Shown here: one piece after another, positions 1-8,929 of the stretch
How positions within the stretch are numbered: position 1 is the first letter of the stretch
Layout: each line of letters opens with the position of its first letter
Source: EB88 sp965199135
Lineage (GTDB): Bacteria > Acidobacteriota > Terriglobia > Terriglobales > Acidobacteriaceae
Length of the DNA: 64,000 nt
Assembly: GCA_965199135.1 (NCBI GenBank)
Contig: OZ240685.1
Coordinates: 1,674,001 to 1,738,000 of the forward strand
Direction of reading: 5' to 3'
Made by a program: the position numbers and the translations under genes
The notes under the pieces: generated by a model
Seen by the model: only the letters and a program-made list of their open reading frames with translations
Databases searched by the model: none
What the model was told of the DNA's origin: nothing

Positions 1-426
1 AAGGTGGAGCTGTACGTCTCGACAGAATCTGCATTACCAGTGCTCGCGGTCAGTGAGGAGTCGCTGACACGCGTGCTGATGAACCTGGTGAAGAACAGCA
101 GCGAAGCGATGCCGAATGGGGGCGTCATCCACATCACCGCCCGCCGAGGTCTGAGCCGCACGGCACCATCGGTCTTGATCCATGTTGCGGATACCGGCGA
201 CGGCATCCCTGCTCACGCGCTTGACCAGATCTTTCGACCGGGATTTAGCTCCAAACGTACTGCTGCGGACTCAGAGGAAAGAGGGTTAGGATTAGCCATT
301 GTTCGGGAAATTATCGAAGGAGCAGGCGGAGAGATACGAGTAGCAAGTACGATACGAAAAGGTACAACTTTCGAGTTAAAGATACCTTGTCTCGACTTAG
401 CAAAGGAAGGTACAGAACTTCCGTAA
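1..426 (+). CDS. Sensor histidine kinase, C-terminal ATPase part (5' truncated by window)
   Basis: Frame 1 is open from the first base, so the gene begins before the window. The visible 140 residues are a GHKL ATPase domain: N box (LVKNSSEAMPNGG), G1 box (VADTGDGIP), F box-like IFRPGFSSK and G2 box (GLGLAIVREII), ending TTFELKIP. It would phosphorylate its own His and pass the phosphate to a response regulator; the NtrC-type regulator 59 bp downstream is the obvious partner (inference). Sensor and HisKA regions are not visible, so the signal cannot be guessed. The last ~60 codons switch to AT-rich codons (TTA, GGA, ATT, CGA) unlike the GC-rich start of the fragment. Confidence 0.9.
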   Translation, partial: KVELYVSTESALPVLAVSEESLTRVLMNLVKNSSEAMPNGGVIHITARRGLSRTAPSVLIHVADTGDGIPAHALDQIFRPGFSSKRTAADSEERGLGLAIVREIIEGAGGEIRVASTIRKGTTFELKIPCLDLAKEGTELP

Positions 427-485
427 CTAGAGCCCAGGGAGACTTAGTCTTAGAATGGGCCCAACACTCGTACAACACACAACTT

Positions 486-1910
486 ATGGCTAATTTACTG
501 CCTGCGAAGATGCACGTCCTTATTCTGGACGAGGACGCGGCTGTCAGGTCTGCCGTTTGCGATATTGCAAGCGCCCAGGGCTTTCAACCGCAAACCGTCG
601 ACTCTGTCGATGCCGCTCGCGCCTACCTGCGCGGCAACAGCACGGACGTCCTTTTGCTCGATCTCAAGGCCTCGTGCGGCGAGGCGATCGAGTTGCTCGA
701 CGAGGTGAAGACGCTTCGTCCGGAAACCTCGGTAATCGTCATGACTGCCTACGCTACGGTTACCTCTGCGGTCGAGGCGATGCGCACCGGGGCTACCGAC
801 TACCTCACTAAGCCGTTCGCCATGGAAGAACTGGCGACCATGCTTGAGCGCACAGCCGAGCGGCGGGAGATCGACGCGGAGAGCCGCAGGCTGCGAGAGC
901 GCCTCCGCACTCCCGGAGCGCTCGGCACGATCGTCGGGCAGAGCCCGGAGATGGACAAGATTTACCGGATTTTGTCCAAGGTCGCCCATAGCAATCACCC
1001 GGTGATGATCCTGGGTGAAAGCGGCACTGGCAAGGAGCTGGTTGCGCGATCGATCCACTGTAACGGACCGCACGCGCAACAGCCGTTTCTGCCGGTGGAC
1101 TGTGGCTCGCTGGTGCCCACCCTGGTGGAGAGCGAACTCTTTGGCTACGTGAAGGGCGCTTTCACCGGTGCCATGCGCGACAAGGTAGGCCTGTTTGCGG
1201 CAGCAGGCGAGGGTACCGTCTTCCTCGACGAGGTAGGGGAACTGCCCCTGGACCTGCAGGCTAAGCTCCTGCGGGCGCTTCAGGAGCGTGAAGTGCGTCC
1301 GGTCGGCTCAAGCGTCAGGGTTCCCATCAAGGCGCGCGTGCTCGCAGCGACGAACCGAGATCTCAAGCAGATGATGGAGCAGGGACGCTTCCGCAAGGAC
1401 CTGTACTACCGACTGAACGTCGTCAGCCTTCGCCTGCCTGCCCTGCGCGAGCGGCGCCAGGACGTCTCGTTGCTGACGGCCTACTTCCTCGACCGGATCG
1501 GCAAGGAAGATGGACGGGTCTTCCAACTCAGCGACGAAGCCCTGCGGATCATCAACGAGTACGACTGGCCCGGCAACGTACGCGAACTCGAAAACGCGTT
1601 GCAACGCGCCTGCTCGATGACATCAGGGAGCGTGGTGCAGTTGGGTGATATGCCTTCCGCGGTTCAGGAGTTCCACTTGCAGCAACGCCGCTTGACCATG
1701 CCGCTCCGCGAAGTCCTCGAAACAGCAGCCGCTGCATCGCCCCGCGTGACCTCGCTGGCGGAGATGGAGAAGAAGGCGATCCTCGACGCGATCCAGCGCC
1801 TCAACGGAGACAAGCTGCAGGCGGCAAAGCTGCTTGGCATCGGCAAAACCACGCTCTACCGGAAGCTGAAAGAGTATGGGCTCAACGAGATCAGCGCGCA
1901 CGCGTCCTAG
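486..1910 (+). CDS. NtrC-family sigma-54-dependent response regulator
   Basis: A complete enhancer-binding activator of about 474 residues. The receiver domain (1-125) has acidic pocket LDEDAA, phospho-acceptor Asp59 (VLLLDLK) and the conserved TKPF lysine. The AAA+ domain (145-390) carries Walker A GESGTGKE (177-184), the sigma-54-contacting GAFTGA loop (224-229) and Walker B TVFLDEVGE. The C-terminus has a Fis-type helix-turn-helix ending LLGIGKTTLYRKLKEYG. It should activate sigma-54 promoters when phosphorylated by the upstream kinase. ATG at 486 was chosen; ATG 510 and an upstream TTG (387, overlapping the kinase) are alternatives, none with a convincing Shine-Dalgarno. Function call is firm, start is not. 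Confidence 0.93.
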   Translation: MANLLPAKMHVLILDEDAAVRSAVCDIASAQGFQPQTVDSVDAARAYLRGNSTDVLLLDLKASCGEAIELLDEVKTLRPETSVIVMTAYATVTSAVEAMRTGATDYLTKPFAMEELATMLERTAERREIDAESRRLRERLRTPGALGTIVGQSPEMDKIYRILSKVAHSNHPVMILGESGTGKELVARSIHCNGPHAQQPFLPVDCGSLVPTLVESELFGYVKGAFTGAMRDKVGLFAAAGEGTVFLDEVGELPLDLQAKLLRALQEREVRPVGSSVRVPIKARVLAATNRDLKQMMEQGRFRKDLYYRLNVVSLRLPALRERRQDVSLLTAYFLDRIGKEDGRVFQLSDEALRIINEYDWPGNVRELENALQRACSMTSGSVVQLGDMPSAVQEFHLQQRRLTMPLREVLETAAAASPRVTSLAEMEKKAILDAIQRLNGDKLQAAKLLGIGKTTLYRKLKEYGLNEISAHAS

Positions 1911-1951
1911 CTGCACCGCAGGGTAACGAGGGAAGCAACACGGAGGAAGCA

Positions 1952-2449
1952 ATGCAAAGCGCACTGATCATCACCGCGGTACCTGAAGCAGCCCAGTGTG
2001 CCGCACTGCTGTCCAAGCAACTCAATCTGACGGTCGAGGTCGCGCCGAATCGCAAAGACGCCCTCCTGGCCTTGCGGCGCAGGGAGTACACGCTGGTTGT
2101 CGTCGATGAGCCCATCGCGGAAGCAGCCTCCGAGAGCAACGACATCCTCTGGAGACAGGCCGGCCTGGCTACGCCGCTTCAGATCAACTTCGCTATTTCC
2201 GGCACCAACCGGCTGGTTCGCGAGATGCGTGCCGCGCTGCAGCGCCGGGAGCATGAAAAGACCGTCGCAACGCGCGCCGCCGCAACAGCGATGGAATCAG
2301 AACTGCGGGATACGGTCACCGGGATCCTGCTGCACTCCCAGCTCTGCATGGCCGATCCAACGATCCCCGCGCAGCTGAACGCCCGCCTGCAAACCGTCGC
2401 CACGCTCGCCGGCACATTGCGCAATCAGCTGGAGCGCTCCCGTGGTTAG
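1952..2449 (+). CDS. Small unknown protein, possibly a degenerate receiver plus HisKA-like helix
   Basis: 165 residues, 41 bp after the sigma-54 activator and in the same direction, so likely co-transcribed. Not recognised as a named family. The first ~85 residues (SALIITAVPEAAQCAALL ... YTLVVVDEPIAEAAS) have an alternating beta/alpha look reminiscent of a receiver fold, but without the usual acidic pair. The last ~60 residues (ESELRDTVTGILLHSQLCM ... TLRNQLERSR) resemble a kinase dimerisation helix pair lacking the H-E/D-x-N/T box. It could be an adaptor for the two-component system (inference). Its stop codon overlaps the stop of the convergent VWA gene by 4 bp. Confidence 0.75.
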   Translation: MQSALIITAVPEAAQCAALLSKQLNLTVEVAPNRKDALLALRRREYTLVVVDEPIAEAASESNDILWRQAGLATPLQINFAISGTNRLVREMRAALQRREHEKTVATRAAATAMESELRDTVTGILLHSQLCMADPTIPAQLNARLQTVATLAGTLRNQLERSRG

Positions 2450-3672
2450 TGGACCGTCTTCATCTTGCGCTGCATGTAGTCCATCAGGAGGTACTCGCCC
2501 AGCGTGTCCGGTGTGGTGAAGTAGGCCTTGCCGAGACACATCTGAGTGACCTTTTGCACGAACTGCATCAGGCCGTAGTCCGAGGCAAGCATGAACGTGT
2601 TGATCATCACATTCGACCGCTTGCAGCGGTTCACCTCTTCCAGTGTCTCGCTGACGACCAGCGGATCCAGCCCGAATGCGTTCTTGTAGATGCGGCCGTC
2701 CGGCAGCGTGAGCGCCGAAGGCTTGCCATCCGTGATCATCACAATCTGCTTCATGTCTTTGCGCTGGCGGTCCAGGATGCGACGCGCCACCCGCAGCCCC
2801 TCGCGAGTATTGGTGTAGTGAGGGCCGACCTTGACACGTGGCAACTGCGAGATCGGCAGCTCCTCCGCTGAATCGTGGAACAGCACGAGCGACAACGAGT
2901 CTGCCGGGTACTGTGTCCGGATCAGGTGGGACAATGCCATCGCGACGCGCTTGGCCGGCGTAAAGCGATCCTCGCCGTACAGGATCATGGAGTGTGAACA
3001 GTCGAGCATCACGACGGTCGCGCAGGAGCTCTGGTACTCAGACTGGTGGACCTGCAGATCCGAGTACTCCAACTCAAGCGGCATATGGGTCCCCTGGCGG
3101 GCGATCGCCGAGGAAAGCGTCGCCGTGGTGTCCAGGTTCAGGGTGTCGCCAAATTCATAGGGCTTTGTGCCGCCGCTGGCCTCAACCCCGGTCGCGTAGT
3201 GCAGCGTATCGTGTCGCCCGGCGCTTGCCTTACCCAGCGATCCAAGCAGGTTGCTCAGCGCCTTGAAGCCCAGAAAATCGAGGCTTTTGTCGGTGACCTC
3301 GAAACGAGCCTCGTTCTCGCCACCTCCTGCCTGTCCCTGGCCGGGCTCGGGCGAAGACTCTCCCTGACTCTGGATATAGTTCTCCTGCTCCATCCGGTCC
3401 ATGAGTTGGTCCAGGAACTGCTCGAACTTGCCCTCGGCCTGTAGCTCGTCAATCTTCTGCTGGGTTGCTTCGTCGAAAAGCTGGCGAGACTCCATCGCAC
3501 GCCGAAGCGCTTCCTTCAGGTCCTCCATCGTTTGATCGAGATCCTGGAACTCTGTCATCGGGTTCTGGAAGCCCGAGTCCAGGAGGTAATCCGACAGCGC
3601 CTCAAGGAGGTCTTCCATGTCCAGCTCGGAAGCCAGGTCCCCGTTGTACTTCGTATAGCGCACACGCTTCAT
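2446..3672 (-). CDS. VWA-domain protein (CoxE/MoxR-partner type)
   Basis: About 408 residues, starting MKRVRYTKYNG; ATG at 3672 is preceded by a purine-rich GAAGATAGAGG, so upstream in-frame codons are excluded. The N-terminal half is charged and Gln-rich (EGKFEQFLDQLMDRMEQEN). The C-terminal half is a von Willebrand A domain with a MIDAS motif DCSHS (VVMLDCSHSMILYGED), a conserved Thr region and MITDGKP. Such proteins normally work with a MoxR-type AAA+ ATPase as a metal-dependent chaperone or remodelling pair; the likely partner lies at 7155-8726 on the same strand. What they act on is unknown. The stop overlaps the convergent upstream gene. Confidence 0.88.
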   Translation of the reverse strand: MKRVRYTKYNGDLASELDMEDLLEALSDYLLDSGFQNPMTEFQDLDQTMEDLKEALRRAMESRQLFDEATQQKIDELQAEGKFEQFLDQLMDRMEQENYIQSQGESSPEPGQGQAGGGENEARFEVTDKSLDFLGFKALSNLLGSLGKASAGRHDTLHYATGVEASGGTKPYEFGDTLNLDTTATLSSAIARQGTHMPLELEYSDLQVHQSEYQSSCATVVMLDCSHSMILYGEDRFTPAKRVAMALSHLIRTQYPADSLSLVLFHDSAEELPISQLPRVKVGPHYTNTREGLRVARRILDRQRKDMKQIVMITDGKPSALTLPDGRIYKNAFGLDPLVVSETLEEVNRCKRSNVMINTFMLASDYGLMQFVQKVTQMCLGKAYFTTPDTLGEYLLMDYMQRKMKTVH

Positions 3673-4024
3673 AGCCTCTATCTTCCGCTCGTGTGGAGAG
3701 CAATGCAACCGAATGCGCGCCGGCGCCCAAGCGCTTGAGCTAATCCGACTTGCTCCCATGGAAAGCGCCCGGGCGCACTCGAAACGAGCTCCTCTCCCCC
3801 CTCAACCCGAGACCCCAGGGAAATATCTTCTTCACGAAGCTGCAATAAAGACGCACCCGTGCATGACTAATGGCACTCGCGCGAGTCCGGGGATCATGTC
3901 ATTAGTTCAGAATGAACGCGTAAGATGTGCAAACTCGCGTAAAGATGCCTGACTCGAAAAAATAATCAAAAAGTCTTCTAGCTGCCGGCAAATTCTTGGG
4001 TACTGTACTCACAGCGAGGGAACA
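3673..4024. other. Intergenic region between divergent VWA and DUF1800 genes
   Basis: 352 bp with no credible gene; short open frames here lack coding character. It is AT-richer than its surroundings in the last 120 bp. It holds nested inverted repeats: a perfect 12-bp palindrome ACTCGCGCGAGT (3875-3886) inside flanking arms ACTAATG (3866-3872) and CATTAGT (3900-3906), placed about 120 bp before the DUF1800 start. A regulator site is plausible but unproven. No confident -35/-10 pair was identified. Confidence 0.5.
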
Positions 4025-5719
4025 ATGAGCCACTGCTGTAGTTACACAATGCACCTAAGCAAGCTTTTGCAAGTTGCAAGTGCCGGGGTTCTGGCATGTA
4101 CCGTGGTTGCCGCTGGCGCGCAATCAAGCCCCGTCGTTAGTACAGGCTATAACTCAGGTACACCGACATCCCTGCAGACGGCAGGTAGACTGCTGGACCA
4201 GGCTGGCTTCGGACCGACCAGTGCCGGGATCGCGAAGGTAGAAAGTCTTGGTGTCTCCGGCTACCTGAATCAGCAGTTCGCGCAGGCCGCCTACCAGATA
4301 CCCTTGGCAAATCCGAAGGCTGTCACTTATGGCGACTGCGGGTCCTTCGAGTGCGAGACCGAGTATTTCTGGTGGAATGACGTTCTCTTTGGCCAGGATC
4401 AGCTGCGGCAGCGTGTTGCCTTTGACCTGAGCCGCCTGTTCGTTGTTTCGCTCGACAGTGTCGATCCCCGGTACATGCCGAACTACCTCAACACCCTGGC
4501 GAATGACGCGTTCGGTAACTGGTTCACGCTGATGCATGACGTTGCTTTGTCGCCTGCGATGGGTACGTACCTCAACATGGCGAATAGCTCTGCGCCCGGC
4601 GCAGGCCAGCAGGCCAATGAGAACTTTGCGCGTGAGTTGATGCAGTTGTTCTCGATCGGCACCTATGCGCTCAATGCCGATGGATCTGTGCAGATGGGCG
4701 CGAACGGTAACCCCGTTGCTAACTACAACTCGGCGCAGGTGCAATCTTTCGCGCTCGCGTACACCGGCTGGACCTTCGCGAACAATGACTGCAGCACACC
4801 CAGCTCCCAGAACACCTATTTTTATGCCTATCCTCCAGGCCAGAACTGCCCCATGGTTGCCCTGGAAGGGCAGCACAGTACAGCAGCCAAGACATTGATG
4901 AACGGAACTGTTCTGCCTGCAGGCCAGAGCGCCGTGAACGATCTGAACGACGCGCTGCAGAATGTCTTCCAGAGTCCCTCGCTGCCGCCATTTGTCTCGC
5001 GTTACCTGATCCAGTCGCTCGTCAAGAGCAATCCCACTCCCGCCTACATCAGTCGCGTGTCCGCAGTGTTCACCAATGACGGCAACAACGTGCGCGGCGA
5101 CATGAAGGCAGTGTTGACCGCAATTCTCACCGACCCGGAGGCCCGTGCAGAGGATGCACCTGGCGTTTCCGATCCGACGGGTGGTAAGTTGCGGGACCCG
5201 ATCGTCTGGTGGGCGGGCGTGATGCGCGCGCTCCAGGGAAGCACATCAGCATCGCTTCCGAATGTCGGCCTCTTTGAGAGTATTTTCGATCTGTGGCTGT
5301 CGAACATGGACGAAGTTCCACGGGATGCGCCAAGCGTCTTCAGCTTCTACTCGCCAAACTTTCAATTGCAGGGAACAGGTCTCTATGCACCTGAGTTTCA
5401 GAACGAGAATGCAAACACTGTGACCTGGATGGCACTGCATCTGCAAGATGCCGTAAACAACAGCTTCAACCTGACTGGCACCGAAGGCAACGAGTTCTCG
5501 CTCAATCTCGGTCCTGGGAGCACAGTGTTTAACATCGCGGCGACCCAGGGTGCTACGGGGCTGACAAAGTATCTCGACGCGCTGATGATGCACGGTGAAA
5601 TGACTCAGGATATGTTCAACGCCATTGTGAATGCTGTGCGATACGACGATCCCGCGACCATGGCGCGCTGCGCTGTGTACCTGGTCGCCACCTCCCCGCA
5701 ATACCGGGTCATCCTTTAG
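4025..5719 (+). CDS. DUF1800 family secreted protein
   Basis: 564 residues beginning with a signal peptide (hydrophobic core LLQVASAGVLACTVVAAG, likely cleavage after AGAQ). ATG 4025 has GCGAGGGA just upstream; an internal Met at residue 9 would also leave a usable signal. The body matches the DUF1800 family: LLDQAGFGPT near the N-terminus, NENFARELMQLFSIG, and the C-terminal YDDPATMARCAVYLVATSPQYRV. Biochemical function of the family is unknown; it is regularly paired with a DUF1501 protein, as here (36 bp downstream). Export to periplasm or cell surface is inferred from the signal peptide. Confidence 0.9.
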   Translation: MSHCCSYTMHLSKLLQVASAGVLACTVVAAGAQSSPVVSTGYNSGTPTSLQTAGRLLDQAGFGPTSAGIAKVESLGVSGYLNQQFAQAAYQIPLANPKAVTYGDCGSFECETEYFWWNDVLFGQDQLRQRVAFDLSRLFVVSLDSVDPRYMPNYLNTLANDAFGNWFTLMHDVALSPAMGTYLNMANSSAPGAGQQANENFARELMQLFSIGTYALNADGSVQMGANGNPVANYNSAQVQSFALAYTGWTFANNDCSTPSSQNTYFYAYPPGQNCPMVALEGQHSTAAKTLMNGTVLPAGQSAVNDLNDALQNVFQSPSLPPFVSRYLIQSLVKSNPTPAYISRVSAVFTNDGNNVRGDMKAVLTAILTDPEARAEDAPGVSDPTGGKLRDPIVWWAGVMRALQGSTSASLPNVGLFESIFDLWLSNMDEVPRDAPSVFSFYSPNFQLQGTGLYAPEFQNENANTVTWMALHLQDAVNNSFNLTGTEGNEFSLNLGPGSTVFNIAATQGATGLTKYLDALMMHGEMTQDMFNAIVNAVRYDDPATMARCAVYLVATSPQYRVIL

Positions 5720-5754
5720 GCTGAACGTCCGCAGACTATGTAGTTGGAGATATC

Positions 5755-7086
5755 ATGCAACGCAGAACTTTTGTGAAGAGTGCGTCCTGGGCGGCGCTTG
5801 CACAACTCGCCGGGGTTTCCCCGCTTCGCTCGATCGCAGCACACGCGCAGAGCGCCAATGATTACAAAGCAATCGTCTGCCTTTTTCTTCGCGGCGGCAA
5901 CGACAGCAATAACATGATCATCCCGATCACGGGGTCGCAGTACACCGCGTATAGTAAGGCTCGCGGAAGTTATGCTGTGGGGCAGAACCAGCTTCTGTCG
6001 CTCGCGAACTCTGCCTACGGGATGAACCCAGCCTTGCCGAACCTGCATGCTGCTTACGCGGCTGGCCACGCTGCTGTGATCGCAAATGTTGGTCCGCTGG
6101 TGCAGCCAACAACGACCGCACAGTATAAGGCTCAAAGCGTCACCCTGCCACAGCAGCTCATGGCGCATGACGATCAGCAGGAAGCGTGGGAGATCGGGAA
6201 CTACAGCACAGGCGTTGCACCCAGCTGGACCGGCCTGACTGCAGACCTGATCGGCTCGTCCTATAACGCATCGAATCTGCCGATGGTGACGCTGCTTGGG
6301 GCCGCTACTAACTTCGGTCGCGGCAACAGCTCTGTGCCGTTCACCGCGGGTGGAGCCGCGCAGCAGGCATCGTTCTGGTGCTCTGAAGGCATGGCCTGTT
6401 ATCCAAGGGCGACCGCTGCACAGCAGCTGCTTACCTTCAACAACGGTGTGACGCTGCTGCAGGCCGACCAGGCGATCTACCAGGACGCGTATAAGTGGAA
6501 CGCGTTCTACAACAGCGTGCTCGGCAGTGCGGTTGGCTTCCGCACCAACTTCTCGCCTAGCAATCCTTTGTCGCCTGCCCTGTACACGGTCGCCACCATG
6601 ATGCAGTTGCGCGCAGCGATCGGCGCACGTCGGCAGATCTTCATGATCGATGCGGGCAGCTTCGACACGCACGCGAACCAGGCAGCCGCCCTGGCCCAGC
6701 TCTATCCGATGCTGGATCAGGCAGTCGGCACGTTCGTCTCCGTGATGCAGGAGCTCGGCGTCTACGACGACGTCACGTTGTTCACGGCGTCTGACTTCTC
6801 GCGCACCCTGCAGATGAACAGCGCTGGCGGTTCTGATCACGCCTGGGGCGGCCATCACATCGCGCTTGGTGGCGCGGTCAAGGGCGGACAGATCTATGGC
6901 ACCTTCCCGGATCTCACCATCAATGGTGTCAACGACATCGACGGGACCGGCCGGTATGTGCCCACAACCGCTCTGTCCCAGTACATGGCGACCCTCGCAT
7001 CCTGGTTCGGTGTGCCGAGCTCTGCGCTGCGTGGCATGTTCCCGGGTCTCTCGAACTTCTCCTCGGCTAATCTTGGCTTTGTGTAG
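5755..7086 (+). CDS. DUF1501 family Tat-exported protein
   Basis: 443 residues. The N-terminus is a twin-arginine signal (QRRTFVK followed by a hydrophobic stretch and AHAQ cleavage region), so it is expected to be folded before export. The body has DUF1501/alkaline-phosphatase-like features: CLFLRGGNDSNNMIIP near the start, IDAGSFDTHANQ and TASDFSRTLQMN with GSDHAWGGHH near the C-terminus, which look like metal-binding Asp/His clusters of sulfatase-like hydrolases. No enzyme activity is established for the family. It forms a two-gene operon with the DUF1800 gene; a terminator follows at 7111. Confidence 0.91.
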   Translation: MQRRTFVKSASWAALAQLAGVSPLRSIAAHAQSANDYKAIVCLFLRGGNDSNNMIIPITGSQYTAYSKARGSYAVGQNQLLSLANSAYGMNPALPNLHAAYAAGHAAVIANVGPLVQPTTTAQYKAQSVTLPQQLMAHDDQQEAWEIGNYSTGVAPSWTGLTADLIGSSYNASNLPMVTLLGAATNFGRGNSSVPFTAGGAAQQASFWCSEGMACYPRATAAQQLLTFNNGVTLLQADQAIYQDAYKWNAFYNSVLGSAVGFRTNFSPSNPLSPALYTVATMMQLRAAIGARRQIFMIDAGSFDTHANQAAALAQLYPMLDQAVGTFVSVMQELGVYDDVTLFTASDFSRTLQMNSAGGSDHAWGGHHIALGGAVKGGQIYGTFPDLTINGVNDIDGTGRYVPTTALSQYMATLASWFGVPSSALRGMFPGLSNFSSANLGFV

Positions 7087-7110
7087 ACCGACGTACAGGA
7101 GCAAAGGAAT

Positions 7111-7141
7111 AGCCCCGCATCTGCGGGGCTTTTCCTTTCTT
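7111..7141. terminator. Bidirectional rho-independent terminator
   Basis: Perfect 8-bp stem AGCCCCGC/GCGGGGCT with loop ATCT (7111-7130), followed by TTTCCTTTCTT on the plus strand. The reverse strand reads ATTCCTTTG after the stem. It sits between the convergent DUF1501 gene and the MoxR-like gene and probably serves both. Confidence 0.85.
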
Positions 7142-7154
7142 GCTGCGAGATGAG

Positions 7155-8726
7155 CTAGTTTAATCCGCCACGCTTCGAGCGACGCGACTGCCAGGCTTCG
7201 TATTGCTGCTCGTCATTGCCTGCGTTGCGCTCCCGGTCGCCGCGACGGTTCTTTTCGCCGGCAGAGAAAGTGCGCTCTTCGCTGCGGCTGAGCCGGCGAT
7301 GCGCCACCATTCCCTCCAGCAGGAACTCTGCCGCTGCAACCAGCCGCTCTGGTGCATCGGCTGCCTTGATGCCGAGTGGCGCAAGCTTCTCGATCAGCCC
7401 CTGGATCTGCTGTAACTCTGCGGCAATCGCGGTTGCAGGTTCCGAATCTTCCACCTTGAGCGAGCCGCCCAGGTTGAACCACTGCTCGATCTGCTGCACG
7501 TTGGTGTCAGCGAAGTAGGTGTCGTACACCGTGCCAAGAGCGGAGCGGATCAGCTCGCGCACAACCACATCTGCGCCGCGCATCTCGCCCTCATACTCAA
7601 GCTCGATCTTGCCGGTGATGCCAGGCATCGCGGTGTACAGGTCGCCGATCCGCGGCAGCACCAGCGACTCGCCATGGAGCAGGGCGCGCCGCTCTGCATT
7701 CGAGACCACAAGCTCCATCGTCGAGATCGGCAGTCGCTGCGACACACCGGAGCGTTTGTCGACCCGCTTGTCTCCACGTGCTGTAAACGCGACCTGCTCG
7801 ACGATCTCGCGCATGTACTTTGGGATCTCAATGGTGCTTGCCGCGCGCTCTGCCCAGGCCTCCTGCTCGGTGATCGCCATGCCTTCCTGCAGCGTCTCCG
7901 GGTAATGCGTGCGAATCTCCGAGCCAATGCGGTCCTTGAGCGGCGTCACGATCTTGCCGCGCGCCGTGTAATCTTCCGGGTTCGCGCTGAAGACGATGGC
8001 CACATCAAGCTGCAGGCGTACCGGGTAGCCCTTAATCTGGACATCACCTTCCTGCATGATGTTGAACAGTGCGACCTGGATCTTGCCGGCGAGGTCCGGC
8101 ACCTCGTTGATCGCAAAGATCCCTCGATTGGCACGCGGCAGCAGGCCGTAGTGCATCGTGAGTTCGTTGGAGAGGTCCTGCCCCCCGCGCGCAGCCTTGA
8201 TTGGATCAAGGTCACCGACCAGATCGGCGACCGTGACGTCCGGCGTGGCCAGCTTTTCAACATAGCGGTCATCGCGGCTCATCCAGGCGATCGGCGTGTG
8301 GTCGCCATGCTGCGCGATCAGATCACGCGAGTGCTTGGCAAGCGGCTTCCACGGGTTATCGCGGATTTCCGAGCCTGCAATGTAGGGCGCCCATTCATCG
8401 AGCAGGTGCGTCAGCGAGCGCAGGATGCGGCTCTTCGCCTGGCCACGCAGGCCAAGAAGAATGAAGTTGTGCCGGGAGAGAACCGCATTCACGATCTGCG
8501 GCACCACGGTGTCTTCGTAGCCGACGATGCCGGGGAAGATGGGTTCGCGACGGGAGCCATTCGCCCGCAGCCGCTCGATCAGATTCTCGCGAAGCTCATC
8601 CTTGACGGACCGATTCCGGAGGCGGGCCTCGCCATAGAGAGGATGCTGGCGAAGCTCACCCAGCGTCTTGGGCAGTGCTTCGTGGGTAGATGGGGTCGAT
8701 GGGACCACTGGGTTCGATGAGGGCAT
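7155..8726 (-). CDS. MoxR/magnesium-chelatase-I-like AAA+ ATPase
   Basis: 523 residues from ATG 8726, which has CAGGAG 10-11 bp upstream; the open frame extends to 9056 but without coding character. An ATPase core runs from about residue 45: modified Walker A GLRGQAKS, a Walker B/sensor region with IFAINEVPDL, and VFSANPEDYTARG, which is typical of ChlI/sigma-54-like ATPases. The P-loop has GQAKS where GxGKS is usual. Expected role: ATP-driven remodelling together with the VWA protein at 2446-3672. The C-terminus is charged and Arg-rich. The substrate is unknown; it is not evidence for chlorophyll synthesis. Confidence 0.88.
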   Translation of the reverse strand: MPSSNPVVPSTPSTHEALPKTLGELRQHPLYGEARLRNRSVKDELRENLIERLRANGSRREPIFPGIVGYEDTVVPQIVNAVLSRHNFILLGLRGQAKSRILRSLTHLLDEWAPYIAGSEIRDNPWKPLAKHSRDLIAQHGDHTPIAWMSRDDRYVEKLATPDVTVADLVGDLDPIKAARGGQDLSNELTMHYGLLPRANRGIFAINEVPDLAGKIQVALFNIMQEGDVQIKGYPVRLQLDVAIVFSANPEDYTARGKIVTPLKDRIGSEIRTHYPETLQEGMAITEQEAWAERAASTIEIPKYMREIVEQVAFTARGDKRVDKRSGVSQRLPISTMELVVSNAERRALLHGESLVLPRIGDLYTAMPGITGKIELEYEGEMRGADVVVRELIRSALGTVYDTYFADTNVQQIEQWFNLGGSLKVEDSEPATAIAAELQQIQGLIEKLAPLGIKAADAPERLVAAAEFLLEGMVAHRRLSRSEERTFSAGEKNRRGDRERNAGNDEQQYEAWQSRRSKRGGLN

Positions 8727-8929
8727 CGCGATGAGGGCTCCTGAAAACGAAGGGGGCGCACTTGAGCGCCGAAACGAAGGCACCTGCCGGGAGTTCAGGG
8801 AAAGGAGCCGGCGGAATGCAGGAAGAAGAAGCCTTTCCCTACTCAAGGATAACTGACCGGTAGGGCTGCTCCGGGAGAGCCGGGGAGACAAGGCCGGCCC
8901 ACATTCATGAGATGGTGGCCAGCGGCAAG

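Noticed and set aside
5716..7104. 462-codon minus-strand frame over the DUF1501 gene
   Set aside because: Antisense to a Tat-signal DUF1501 gene with all family motifs.
7155..8726. Magnesium chelatase for (bacterio)chlorophyll
   Set aside because: No other chlorophyll genes; the MoxR/VWA pairing explains the similarity.
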